Made by a program: the position numbers and the translations under genes. 64,000 bases of DNA from Canna indica (Eukaryota; Streptophyta; Magnoliopsida; Zingiberales; Cannaceae), in assembly GCA_034359265.1 (NCBI GenBank), contig CP136890.1, positions 34,390,501-34,454,500 of the forward strand, read 5' to 3'. Under the pieces are notes generated by a model that saw nothing but the letters and a program-made list of their open reading frames with translations, made no database searches and was not told the origin of the DNA. Below are positions 45,040 to 56,430 of the stretch, piece by piece (the first letter of the stretch is position 1; each line of letters starts with the position of its first letter).

Positions 45040-47064
45040 CACTACAAGAAAAATGAGCATCGGTGACGAAAATTTTGTAACGGCTAAAATTCGTCACAAA
45101 ATGTTATAAATTTGTTACGAAATATCCGACACAAGACGATTCCATCACAAATCAATCACATAATTTTTGATCAATTTGACCTAAAATTTTTAATAAATAG
45201 CATCAGTGACAGAATAATAATGAATTTCATTTCCGTCACTAATTTTTCATCACTAATCTATCATTGAATTTTTTTTCTTCATCTTCGTCACTGAGCCACC
45301 ACATAATAGTGACAAATCAGTGACAGAAATAGAATTCCGACACAAAATTAAACTAAATATTAGTAAAACAAATTTTATCATGTTTAGTCCCACGTAGGTT
45401 AAAAATAGTTTTTAACTTATTCTTAACCATTATAAATATAATTTTTTTAGTCTCATATGAATTAATTTTTTTCTCTTCTAATTTTCTTAAATTTTATAAA
45501 TTGACACATCAGAAGAACAAAAAGTTTACTATCATGTTATCTTCTATAAATTTATTTAAAATATTATAAAAGTATAAATAATAATATAATGTAATATCAT
45601 TATTGATTATTATAACATATTATAATAATATTATAATATTATTATAATATACTATTATATTATAAAAATCTATAATATAATATACTTGATATATTTTTAT
45701 TAATAAAAATTATAATTAGTGATGAAAAATTTATTTTCGGTCATCGACATCAGTGACGGATTTTGTCACACCCCAACTGAGGGTAGTGTGACCGGCCAGG
45801 GCCTACGTCCTGCCCTGTAGCCTACTATCTACACTGACACCAAGAAAGCCAAGACACATCGAGTAAAAGAAATCTCAACATACTTTATAAAAAAATTTCA
45901 AAGTCACAATCTATATATTTTTCAAAATAAGTAGAAACATCAACATCAAAATAACCGAATGTTCAAGTAACAAGTTTTACAATTCTTTTTCAATTGCAAC
46001 TGTTATAGCAGAAACAAAACCAAACACTACTAAGCACTAGTCTAAGACTCATGGACGCCACTACAAGATATACCACCGCCTCCTACCCACCAGCTGCACC
46101 ATGTTGACATGCCAAGTCACTGCTCGTGCTCTACAAAAATAAGAATAAACTGTGAGTCCACTTGGGACTCAGTGAGTGGCTCAAATGAACCTCCACATAA
46201 GCCTCAGTCATGCATATATATCATATAAGGTAACAAAGGAAATGTACAAGGAGGTAAAGTTTATTTCTAATGTGATTACCGACCCCCAACGGGTCCATCT
46301 GCGCCAACCGAATATGATAACCTACCATCTCGGCTTATCAAGCCTTCGGCATCTAGCCCTTGGGCCTACTCATAGAATAATATTTTGGCTACAGCCATCC
46401 CTACCATATCGGGTAATATCATACTGGTCATCGGCCACATCATCTCAAGATGTAATCAAACAATCCCGGGCCATCGACTAGGATGGTCCACTAGTCTTTG
46501 GACACCGTCTGGGGTAAGGATAGCTAGTCCCACCCAACTGGGGTCTGGTACCTAGTGGGCCTGCTGGCACACCTCAAGACCTAATACTGGCCGAGCTGAG
46601 CATTGGTTATTTCCGACCTCCAGGCTCCTCGGCGGACCATCTCAAACACATCACACAATCAATATCCTAGGGTTTCCATATATACACTTCGGGCCTTTGC
46701 TCGTATCTGGCCTTAATCCAGCTATAGGGTCAACAATTTATGCCGCCCTTTCAAGATGTGAACACCAACGAGTTCTAAGTTTCCAAAAATATACAATAAG
46801 TCACAGAAGTGTTATCGTCTCCTATCTACGTTTCCATATAAGTGCTATGAACGTCTAGTGACGCCTTACATTATCTATCCTTCTACACTGTCTTGGGTGA
46901 GGAATTCCTTGTGTCGACATTGGAATCCAGCCCATGACCATTTTAGGGCAGCATGTATAATTCAAAGGAAAATATTCAAATATTTCAACATCTATTATAT
47001 ATGACCACAATATATATACATAACAACTTTACACCACCTTAGGAATTTTAGCACAATAAGGAAC

Positions 47065-48518
47065 TGTGAGCGAAATGGCGATACTAGATGGGGGGTGAAT
47101 AGTGTGTTTACTAATAACAATCGCCTAAATCCGATTTTAATCGTTTGATAACTTGTTTAGGCAATTTACGATTCAATGATTATATGCGGAAGCAATAAAT
47201 GATTAAGCAATTAAAGCACAGCAAAATGAAATAATGCAAACACAAGTATTTATAGTCGTTCGGCCCCAATGTCTACTCCACTACCTAAGCACCCCGCTTA
47301 GGATTTTCAAACTAGTTTTACTAGATTAATTTACGTTTCCCTTATACAGAGGACTTTTCATTTGAAGAGTCTCACTCTCGACCTAAGGTACTTCCACATT
47401 CGGAAGTCTCCGTCTTCTTATCGAGAGCACTCTTCCACCTCAACCCTAAGGGACAACTAAACTAATCCTAGTAAATACTACGTTTACACAAGTGGCTTTA
47501 CTCCCTCTACACCAAGGATACCACTTATACGCAAGACCTAACACAAGGTCTTCTCACAAACCCAAATAAAAAACTAGTTCTAACAACAGATAAAATTACA
47601 AGAGAAAAAAGAGATTAAAGTAAAACAAAATTATCTACTCTTTTCCAAGCCTTAGAACCTCCAACTTGCTGGAAGATAAATCTTGTGTTGCAGCAGAGTT
47701 GAGGGAAGCAGCTGGCGCTTGAAGAAGAACTCCATAGAAGAATAGGCGCGCTTCAATCAATCACTTGGAAGGCTTTTAAACTCCCCTTTAAATGCTCAAT
47801 AATATTTGTAGAAGTCAGGGAAGATGATTAAAAGAATCATATGAGTGTATATTTATACCCTGCTGAAGAAATGGCTGCTCAACGGATAAAAAACTATTTG
47901 TTGCAGACCGTCGGTTGATTGGTCGGTCAACCGACTAATCGACTGCCGCTTTTTGTCTGTGGTCGGTCAACCGCCCAGACGCGACTGTTCATTCCCTCAA
48001 TTCGGTCGACCAATCGGTCGATCGACGCAGGGAAGCCAAGATCGCGCACTGCGCGATTTTTTACTCCGGTCGACCGATCGGTCGACCGCTAGGGCTACTG
48101 CCCAAAACCAGCCTCAGTCGGTCGACTGATCGGTTGACCGAAAAGGCTACTGGCCTTTTTCTTACCCTGTTCGGTCGACCGCCCGGTCGATCGAATTTAG
48201 GCTGATTTAAATTTTCAGCCAGGTTTTCTTCCGTGCTTTGTTTTCGGGTTCCGACATTTAATGAGCATCATCTTGGAGAGCTTTCCATGTGATCTTTGAG
48301 CTTGTCCAATGCATCTTTGGTGCACTCGTCAATCTTCAAGAAACTTCCGCGACGAACCCGAGCGCGACGATCAATGTCCTTCCGATATCTGATTTTTCCG
48401 ATCGAGGACATCGAACGCTACTGATATGGAACCTGAAGATATTCTCAATGAAACCATTAGTCCCATGTTTGTCATCAAAACCGAGATTAAGTCTAAGATT
48501 GAAAACCTAAAGCCAACA
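47065..48518 (-). repeat. Copia-type solo LTR inside the Tekay-2 LTR
   Basis: Absent from the partner LTR, which reads straight through GCACAATAAGGAACAACTAT. The insert has the LTR ends of element C (minus 5' end TGTTGGCTTTAGGTTTTCAA) and flanks GGAAC/CGAAC. A TATA-like box (minus) lies near 47853. Upstream of it is the palindromic-site array 47905-48205. Confidence 0.92.
47905..48205 (-). repeat. Palindromic-site array in LTR promoter region
   Basis: Six sites, about 40-65 bases apart, each made of two half-sites like CGGTCGACCG separated by two to three bases; the clearest is at 48064-48087. They lie just upstream (minus strand) of the TATA-like box near 47853. Confidence 0.82.
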
Positions 48519-49754
48519 CGAACAACTATCTAGCATGGCAAGGTAGTAATGAATTCAAATAAAATGTAAGACACACTAAACATGGTAACAATTTCAACAT
48601 TTCAAAGTTTAAAGATCTAATGCTAAGGATGGTTATAAGACTAGCATTCCTATAATTCGAAATTAATCAAGCTACATACTATGTTTGGTGTTCTTCCTAA
48701 GTATTATCATATCTCTATGTATGATCCTTATACTCATGTAATTTCCATCTAAAGTTACTCTCTTCTCCCCTCCCTAGCCTTGGCCGAACCATGAGCAAGG
48801 AAGACCTTGCTCGGCCATGGCCCTTAAGGTAGGAAAGGGGAAGGAGACTCTAGCTATACCTCTAATTCTTCAATTTCGAATATAACTTAAATGTCAATGG
48901 ACTGATTTACCCTTCCCTCACCCTTGGCCGAACCCTCTTCATGAGTTGTAAGGTTCATTCGGCCACTTCAAGGAATTTCTAGGGAAGGCATGCTTCATAA
49001 TGCGTGAGATTTACGAGTGAAACTATATCCAACATTGACATGAGATCATCTAAGGGCTTTCTTGTCATCAAGGAAATCAGGGAAATTTTGGCATGACCTT
49101 TCCTCTTTTCCCATGACTCGGCAACCCTAGAAACTTAAAAATCACAAGAAATTCCACAAAACAGTGAACATACATCGTTGAAACCAAGATTCATCGGAAA
49201 GATTACGAGAAACTCAACCTATCACATCTAGGGGTTCGGCTACCTGCCTCCCCCCAAGCTTCAAAACTTAATCACTCACCTAGATTGCGGAGAAACAAAG
49301 ATCAGGTGACGACGACTTGAAATTTCCCGGCAATGACGCGAAATCCCGAATTGATCCAAGCCCCCCAAGCTTTCACCTTGCTCCTCTTCCTCTCTCCTCT
49401 TAGGCAGCCTTGTGTGACTCAAGGGATGAGCCGCACGGTTGCAAGATGAGGGTTTCAATCCCTCATCTAGCTTTCCAAAGAAAGCCCCTTGACTCACTTA
49501 ACTCGCACTCAATCCTCGACTAAACCCGAACTCAACTTGGGTTCTGACTCAACCCATAATATAAATCAAGTTAACTTAATTTAAGGTATGATTTCATAAA
49601 AGGAAAGTTAATCACCCAAATAGATTCCATGAATCATTAGTCGAGTCATACCTTTTTACTCGAGGCGATCCTAAGGCTCGACTCGACTACCCCCGGGTCT
49701 GGCACGCTGCACCAAAATAGATTTTTATATTAGAAATTTTTTTCGGGTCTTACA

Positions 49755-49765
49755 ACCTTCCCACC
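49755..49765 (-). other. Polypurine tract of Tekay-2
   Basis: The minus strand reads GGTGGGAAGGT directly before the LTR, the expected plus-strand primer site. Confidence 0.7.
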
Positions 49766-49769
49766 TTAA

Positions 49770-51345
49770 GGGAAATTCATCCTCGAATTTACTTGAATAA
49801 CAAGGACTTACTGGCTCCTCGAACAAGGAAGGGTAGCGCTCTCTCATGTCCTGCTCAACCTCCCATGTGGCCTATTGCCCGGAATGGTGCTATCATCTGA
49901 CCTTTACCAGGGGAATTTCTTTGGACCTTAGCTTCCTGATTTGGCGGTCAAAAATTTCTACCGGCCTTTCCTCGAATGAGATGGCCGAATGTACCTCGAT
50001 AGAAGAGGGCTCGATCACATGCGAATCATCTTTTACATACTTCCGCAACATGGATATATGGAAGATCGGGTACACTCTGCTCAGGCTAGGAGGCAATGCC
50101 AGATCATAGGCCACCTCGCCCCTCCACTTGAGAACGGGAAAAGGCCCAATGTATCTAGGGCTCAGCTTCCCCTTCTTCCCAAACCAAACCACCCCTTTCA
50201 TAGGAGAGACCTTCAGAAAGACTAAGTCACCCTCTACAAATTCAAATTCCCTGGCCTTCTTGTCGGCATATATTTTCTGTCAACTCTGAGCTGCGAGTAA
50301 TCTTTCCTTTATGGCCTTTACTTTCTCTACCGCTTCCTCAACCAGATCGGGGCCCACCATGAGTGGTTCCCCTGCCTCAAACCAACTCACTGGAGACCTA
50401 CACCGCCGCCCATACAAAGCCTCAAAAGGATCCATGCCAATGCTACTGTGATAGCTATTGTTGTAGGCGAACTCTATCAGCGGTAGGTGCCTCTCCCAGC
50501 CGTCGGCCATATCCAAGACGCATGCTCTCAACATGTCCTCCAAAGTTTGGATGGTCCTCTCTGACTGCCCGTCAGTCTGCAGATGGAAAGTTGTGCTGAA
50601 ACACACCTGGGTACCCAAGGCTTCCTAGAAGGACTGCCAAAACTGGGCTGTGAACTGGGTACCGCGGTCAGATATAATCATCACCGGGGTACCATGATAT
50701 GCCACAATCCTATCCAAGAACAGTCGGGCGTACTGCTCCGCAGAGAAGGTAGTTTTCATGGGTATGAAGTGCGCGATCTTGGTTAACCGGTCCACTACCA
50801 CCCAAATGGAGTCAAAACCGCCTTTTGACTTAGGCAATCCGGTCACTAGATCCATGGTGATTTTCTCTCATTTCCACTCGGGCACCTCAAGGTTTTGCAG
50901 AAGCCCCCAAGGCTTAAGTTGTTCGGCCTTCACCTGCTGGCAGACTAGACATTTGGAAACAAACTCTACCACTTCTCTTTTCATACCTTTCCACCAGTAA
51001 TGCTGCCTTAAATCCTGGTACATCTTGGTGGCCCCCGGATGCATCGTGTAAGTGGAACGATGACCCAGTTCCAGGACTTGCCTACGCACCTCAGCCATGT
51101 CTGGTACTACTATCCGCTCTCTGAACCTTAGTACACCCTCTGAGTCCAACCTGAAATCGTTCTCTGCATCGCCTCTTTGCACCAGGTCCTTGGTCAGTGC
51201 ACAAAAGACATCTTCCCCCTGCGCGGCATGCAGCATGCCCACCAGCGTGGACTGTACCCGCAGGTGTGCCATCAGGGCACTTAAGCTGACACTGATAAGG
51301 TTGCACCCCCATCTAGGCACAAAGCCAACTCTCGAGCTAGAGGCC
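49770..51345 (-). pseudogene. Integrase and C-terminal region of Tekay-2 pol
   Basis: The zinc site HRSTYTMH and CLVC is at about 51060-50950. The catalytic core follows: MDLVTGLPKSKGG (50855), SDRGTQFTAQFWQSF (near 50660) and QTDGQSERTIQTLE (near 50580), so all three acidic residues are present. LIEFAYNNSYHSSIG and EALYGRRCRSPVSW follow. The end has SPRYIGPFPVLKW, VYPIFHISMLRKY and the chromodomain-like IPLVKVR and ATWEVE. Stops fall at 50868 (Trp codon position), 50622 and near 50282 (Gln or Arg positions) and in the chromodomain-like end. The integrase would insert the DNA copy; the tail may steer it to heterochromatin. Confidence 0.88.
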
Positions 51346-51346
51346 T

Positions 51347-52657
51347 CTACTTAACTTCCAAATGAGCTAAACTGCCCAAGGACTTTCTGCTCAAAGCATC
51401 TGCTACCACATTTGCTTTCCCCGTATGATACATAATGGAGAAATCATAATCCTTTAGGAGCTCCAACCACCTCCTCTGCCCGAGGTTCAGCTCCTTCTGG
51501 GTAAGCAAGTACTGGAGGCTCTTGTGATCTGTGTAGATATCGCAAGTCTCCCTGTACAGGTAGTGCCGCCAAAGCTTCAGCGCAAAGACCACTGCCGCTA
51601 ATTCTAGGTCGTGCGTCAGATAGTTCTTCTCATGAACCTTCAGCTGGCGAGACGCATAAACAATGACTCTGCCATACTGCATCAGGACGCAGCCCATGCT
51701 AACCTGAGAGGCATCACAGAAGACTACAAACTCTCCTGAGCCAGAAAGTACAGCCAACACGGGTGCATATGTCAAACATGCCTTGAGCTTCTGAAAGCTC
51801 ACCTCGCATTTGTCATCCCAAATGAATCTGACATTCTTCTGGGTCAATCGAGTCAGAGGGGCTGCAATTCTGGAGAAATTCTCCACAAACTTTCGGTAAT
51901 AGCTGACCAAACCAAGAAAACTGCGGATCTCAGTCACACTAGTCGGCCGCTTCCCGTTCTGCACCACTTCAATCTTGGCAGGATCTACCCTTATTCCTTT
52001 CTTGGACACTACATGGCCCAAGAACCCTACACTTTCCAAGCAAAATTCACACTTGAAAATTTTGGCAAACAAGCGGTGCTCTCTGAGAGTTTCCAGGACC
52101 ATTCTCAGGTGCTTAGAGTGCTCTTCCTCATTCTTGGAGTAAACCAGAATATCGTCCAGGTACTCCTTAAATACCCTGTTCATTAGGTCCATGAAGGTAG
52201 CAGGTGCATTGGTTAGGTCAAAGGACATCACTAGGAACTCATAGTGACCGTAGCGAGTCCTAAAGGCCGTCTTTGGCACATCGCAATCCCAGATTCTCAA
52301 CTGATGGTATTCGGACCTCAGATCTATCTTTGAAAACCATTGAGCCCCCTGCAGCTAGTCAAATAGATCGTTTATCATCGGTAGTGGGTAACGATTCTTA
52401 ATAGTCACCTTGTTCAGCTGCCTATAATCAATGCACATGCGCATTGACTCATCCTTCTTCTTCACAAAGAGAACCGGGGCACCCCAGGGTGACACCCTCG
52501 GCCGGATGAACCCCAAGTCTAGCATTTCCTGCAATTGCACCTTTACCTCCCTGAATTCGGTCGGTGTCATCCTATAAGGTGGAATGGAAATTGGTTTCAC
52601 CTCGGGTTGCAGGTCAATGCAAAAATCGACTTCCCTTTTGGGCGGCAACCCCCGCAA
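51347..52657 (-). pseudogene. Reverse transcriptase and RNase H of Tekay-2 pol
   Basis: From 52657 the frame reads [35 protein letters not shown] and [21 protein letters not shown] stop at 52355 (Gln position) follows, then [20 protein letters not shown] from 52300. The active-site strand is damaged: the sequence goes from VFKEYLD to DILVYSK, lacking the seven residues that in Tekay-1 lie before the second Asp. RNase H follows ([45 protein letters not shown]), with its acidic residues present. The frame is open for 317 codons to 51347. Confidence 0.9.
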
Positions 52658-53720
52658 TTCCTAGGGAAACACATCAGGGAATTCTCAAACTACTGGGGTT
52701 CTACTCATATCCCTTGCTTCACCCCCTTCCTCCTCGGCCATAGATACGAAGGCTAGGAAAGATTGGCAGACGCCCCGAAGCAACTTACGAGCCTTTAGTC
52801 ATTGCCCCTTCGGAGTGCCAAGACCGACTACCAGAACCCTATCGGCTGAAACTTCTTCTTAGTTGGCCCGTCAGTTCTCTCAAATGGCATCAAGGCTTCT
52901 TTCCACAAGGCTTCATCCAATACCCGAGCCAGAGTAGAATCCTCAGTGTAGTGGATAAGCCTGCCAATCTGCGGCCTCAATCCTGCCACGAACCTTTTAA
53001 CCCTGGCGGTCTCAAACGCCACTAGGGTTGGATGGTACTTGGAGAGATGGTTAAACTCCATCTCATACTCTGATACTGTCATGCCTCCAACCTAGCGCAG
53101 CATCTCAAAATTATGGGCGCGCTTATCGCGGACACTCATGGGTAGGTACTGCTCTTCTACAGCCGCCCGAAATTCCTCCCACGTGGGAGGTGGTGCGCTA
53201 GCTGCCCTGCAGGCCTTCCAAGTTTGCAGCTAGACCTTTGCCAGTCCCCTCATCTGAAGACCGACCATACGAGCAGCTGCCTTTGATAAACACCCCATTT
53301 CCATATATAGCTAGTAGCAATCCCCCAAGAATTCTATCACTTCCATCTGACGATCAGTCCCGGTGAACTTCGGTGGCTTCAGTGTGACAAAATTTGCATA
53401 AGTTGGGGCCCCTGGGGTTTTGACCACCGGTGCTGTCACCTCTGCCACTTCTAGTACCCCTGAAATCATGGGCACAGGTTGTGGCGGTGGCTACTGAGAC
53501 TACTACTGCATCTGCTGTCTTAGTTCCTGCTCCTTAAGGAGCACCTCAGTCAATTGATTCACCTAAGCCTGCAGTAGAACAACCGCTGACTCTTGCCCCT
53601 GACCCTTAGACGACTCTCTTTCCCTGCCCCGGCCCGGCCTCGATGTCGGCCTCGCCCCCAGCCTCGACGTTCTGTCGAGTTACTGCCACTACCGCTCAAA
53701 GCAGCATTTTGAGCCTCCAT
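52658..53720 (-). pseudogene. gag remnant of Tekay-2, fused to the RT linker by a deletion
   Basis: Start near 53717 (minus) with EAQNAALSGS-like wording, an Arg/Gly-rich stretch, then Gln/Pro-rich sequence. The capsid-like core is clear at 53082-52828 (VSEYEMEFNHLSKYHPTLVA, RVKRFVAGLRPQIGRLIHYT). After KKKFQP near 52852 it does not go on to a zinc knuckle. Instead it passes within about 60 bases to KARKLLRGVCQSFLAF, which in Tekay-1 lies behind the protease. Roughly 0.8 kb with knuckle and protease is therefore missing. The element could not process or package on its own. Confidence 0.8.
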
Positions 53721-53922
53721 TTCACTAACACAGGAAAGAAAAGAAGTTGCATATCACATAATAAATTCTTAACATAGAGCTCTTTAAACTCACTAACTAC
53801 ATGGTGCACTGAGTGCGAGGGTGGTCGCCCAATCTCGTAACATAACAATACCGTAAGTCGGCACGCTAGCATATGCCTCATACGGTACCCAACACTGAGT
53901 CATAGACAAGACCTAACCTAGT

Positions 53923-53934
53923 GCTATGATACCA
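53923..53934 (-). other. Primer binding site of Tekay-2
   Basis: The minus strand reads TGGTATCATAGC, one change from TGGTATCAGAGC, four bases inside the 5' LTR. Initiator tRNA-Met would prime here. Confidence 0.88.
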
Positions 53935-53938
53935 ACTT

Positions 53939-56230
53939 TGTCACACCCCAACTGAGGGTAGTGTGATCGGCCAGGGCCTACGTCCTGCCCTGTAGCCTAC
54001 TGTCTACACTGACACCAAGAAAGCCAAGACACATCGAGTGAAAGAAATCTCAACATACTTTATAAAAAGTTTTTCGAAGTCACAATCTATATGTTTTCCA
54101 AAATAAGTAGAAACATCAACATCAAAATAACCGAATGTTCAAGTAACAAGTTTTACAATTCTTTTTCAATTGCAACTGTCAATGCAGAAACAAAACCAAA
54201 CACTACTAAGCACTAGTCTAAGACTCATGGATGCCGCTACGAGATATAGCACCGCCTCCCGCCCACCAGCTGCACCATGTTGACATGCCAAGTCACTGCT
54301 CATGCTCTACAAAAATAAGAATAAACTGTGAGTCCACTTGGGACTCAGTGAGTGGCTCAAATGAACCTCCACATAAGCCTCAGTCATGCATATATATCAT
54401 ATAAGGCAACAAATGAAATGTACAAGGAGGTAAAGTTTATTTCTAATGCGATTACTGACCCCAATGGGTCCATATGTTCTAACCGAATATGATAACCTGC
54501 TATCTCGGCTTATCAAGCCTTCGACATCTGGCCCTTGGGCCTACTCATAGAATAATATTCCGGCTACAACCGTCCCTACCATATATATCAGGTAGTATCA
54601 TTCTGGCCATCGGCCACATCATCTCAAGATGTAATCAAACAATCCCGGGCCATCGACTAGGATGGTCCACTAGTCTTCGGACACCGTCTAGGGTAAGGAT
54701 AGCTAGTCCCACCCAACTGGGGTATGGCACCCAGCGGGCCCGCTGGCGCACCTCAAGACCCAATACTGGCCGAGCTGAGCATTGGTCATTTCCGACCTCC
54801 ACGCTCCTCGATGGACCATCTCAAACAATCACACAATCAATATTCTAAGGTTTCCATATATACACTTCGGGCCTTTGCCCGTATCTGGCCTTAATTCGGC
54901 TACAGGATCAACAATTTATGCCGCCCTTTCAAGATGTGAACACCAACGAGTTCTAAGTTTCCAAAAATATACAATAAGTCACAGAAGTGTTATCGTCTCC
55001 TAACTATGTTCCCATATATGTGCTATGAACGTCTAGCGACGTCTTACATGTTATCTATCCTTCTACACTGCCTTGGGTGAGAAATTCCTTGTGTCGACCT
55101 TAGAATCCGGCCCATGACCATTTTAGGGCAGCATGTATAATTCAAAGGAATATATTCAAATATTTCAACATCTATTATATATGACCACAATATATATACA
55201 TAACAACTTTACACCACCTTAGAAATTTTAGCACAATAAGGAACAACTATCTAGCATGACAAGGTAGTAATGAATTCAAATAAAATGTAAGACATACTAA
55301 ACATGGTAACAATTTCAACATTTCAATGTTTAAAGATCTAATGCTAAGGATGGTTATAAGACTAGCATTCCTATAATTCGAAATCAATCAAGCTACATAC
55401 TATGTTTGGTGTTCTTCCTAAGACTAGCATTCCTAGGGAAGGCATGCTTCATAATGCGTAAGATTTACGAGTGGAACTACATCGAACATTGACATGAGAT
55501 CATCTAAGGGCTTTCTTGTCGTCAAGGGAATCGAGGAAATTTTGGCATGACCTTTCCCCTTTTCCCATGACACGGCAGCCCTAGAAACTTAAAAATCGAC
55601 GAAGAAACAGTGAGTCCCAACAAGAAATTCCACAAAATAGTGAACATACATCGTTGAAACCAAGATTCGTCGGAAAGATTGCGAGAAACTCAACCTATCA
55701 CATCTAGGGGTTCGGCTACCCGCCTCCCCCCAAGCTTGAAAACTTAACCACTCACCTAGATTGCGGAGAAACAAAGATCGGGTGACGATGACTTGAAATT
55801 TCCCGACGACGATGCGAAATCCCGGATCGATCCAAGCCCCCCAAGTTTTCACCTTGCTCCTCTTCCTCTCTCCCCTTAGGCAGCCTTGTGTGACTCAAGG
55901 GATGAGCCGCATAGCTGCAAGATGAGGGTTTTAATCCCTCATCTAGCTTTCCCAAAAGAGCCCCTTGACTCACTTAACTCACACTCAATCCTCGACTAAA
56001 CCCGAACTCAACTTGGGTTCCGACTCAACCCATAATATGAATCGAGTTAACTTAATTTAAGGTATGATTTTATAAAAGGAAAGTTAATCACCCAAATAGA
56101 TTCAATGAATCATTAGTCGAGTCATACCTTTTTACTCGAGGCGATCCTGAGGCTCGACTCGAGTACCCCCGGGTCCAGCACGCTGCACCAAAACATATTT
56201 TTATATTAGAAAAAATTTTCGGGTCTTACA
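53939..56230 (-). repeat. Tekay-2 LTR (5' LTR of the element)
   Basis: 2292 bp. It matches the other LTR but lacks the bases corresponding to 48702-48978. At the junction sits ACTAGCATTCCT, a copy of sequence found about 45 bases earlier (55371). Donor-like CACTCACCT is at 55749-55757 and acceptor-like CTACAAAAAT at 54307-54316 (both minus-strand signals). Confidence 0.95.
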
Positions 56231-56430
56231 GATTTTGTGACAGAAATATTTCCGTCACAGATTTTTGTGATGAACACATCCGTCATAGAAGAGCAAATGA
56301 AGCATTAGCCATGAGACTTTCAGCGACGGAATTTGTGACGGAAATTTCCGTCACTGATACCCTTTAGTGACAAATTTTCAAGCATCAGTGATGAATTTTT
56401 TCATCACTGATGCCTCTTTTTCTTGTGGTG

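Larger units (their letters stand above)
45764..49754 (-). repeat. Tekay-2 LTR (3' LTR of the element), with nested solo LTR
   Basis: Matches 53939-56230, apart from the insertion at 47065-48518 and the segment 48702-48978 that the other LTR lacks. A donor-like AG|GTGAGTG lies at 49281-49273 (minus) and an acceptor-like TTTTTGTAG at 46139-46131. Confidence 0.95.
45764..56230 (-). mobile_element. Ty3/gypsy LTR retrotransposon, Tekay/Del-type (Tekay-2)
   Basis: Full-length element on the minus strand, 10,467 bp, with GATTT on both sides (45759-45763 and 56231-56235) and both ends TGTCACACCCC...GGGTCTTACA. The pol protein is clearly related to that of Tekay-1, but the LTRs differ strongly. The left LTR is enlarged by a copia-type solo LTR, and the right one has lost about 277 bases. 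The zinc knuckle and protease region are missing, and RT has a short in-frame gap at its active site. Confidence 0.96.
45040..56430 (-). mobile_element. Non-autonomous CACTA element (copy 2), split by a gypsy element
   Basis: The left end is CACTACAAGAAAAATGAGC; the right end TTTTTCTTGTGGTG has A changed to G in the TAGTG terminus. Flanks are TAT and GAT (2 of 3). Without the 10.5-kb insertion it is about 920 bp and matches copy 1 at 43090-44085 in reverse orientation, including the GCTAATGCTTCATTTGCTCT-like word and the AT-rich centre (45600-45710). Confidence 0.88.

Noticed and set aside
46176..46481. Open frame in the Tekay-2 LTR, similar to one at 54489-54848
   Set aside because: Both are the same LTR stretch; the frame differs between the two copies and no domain is present.
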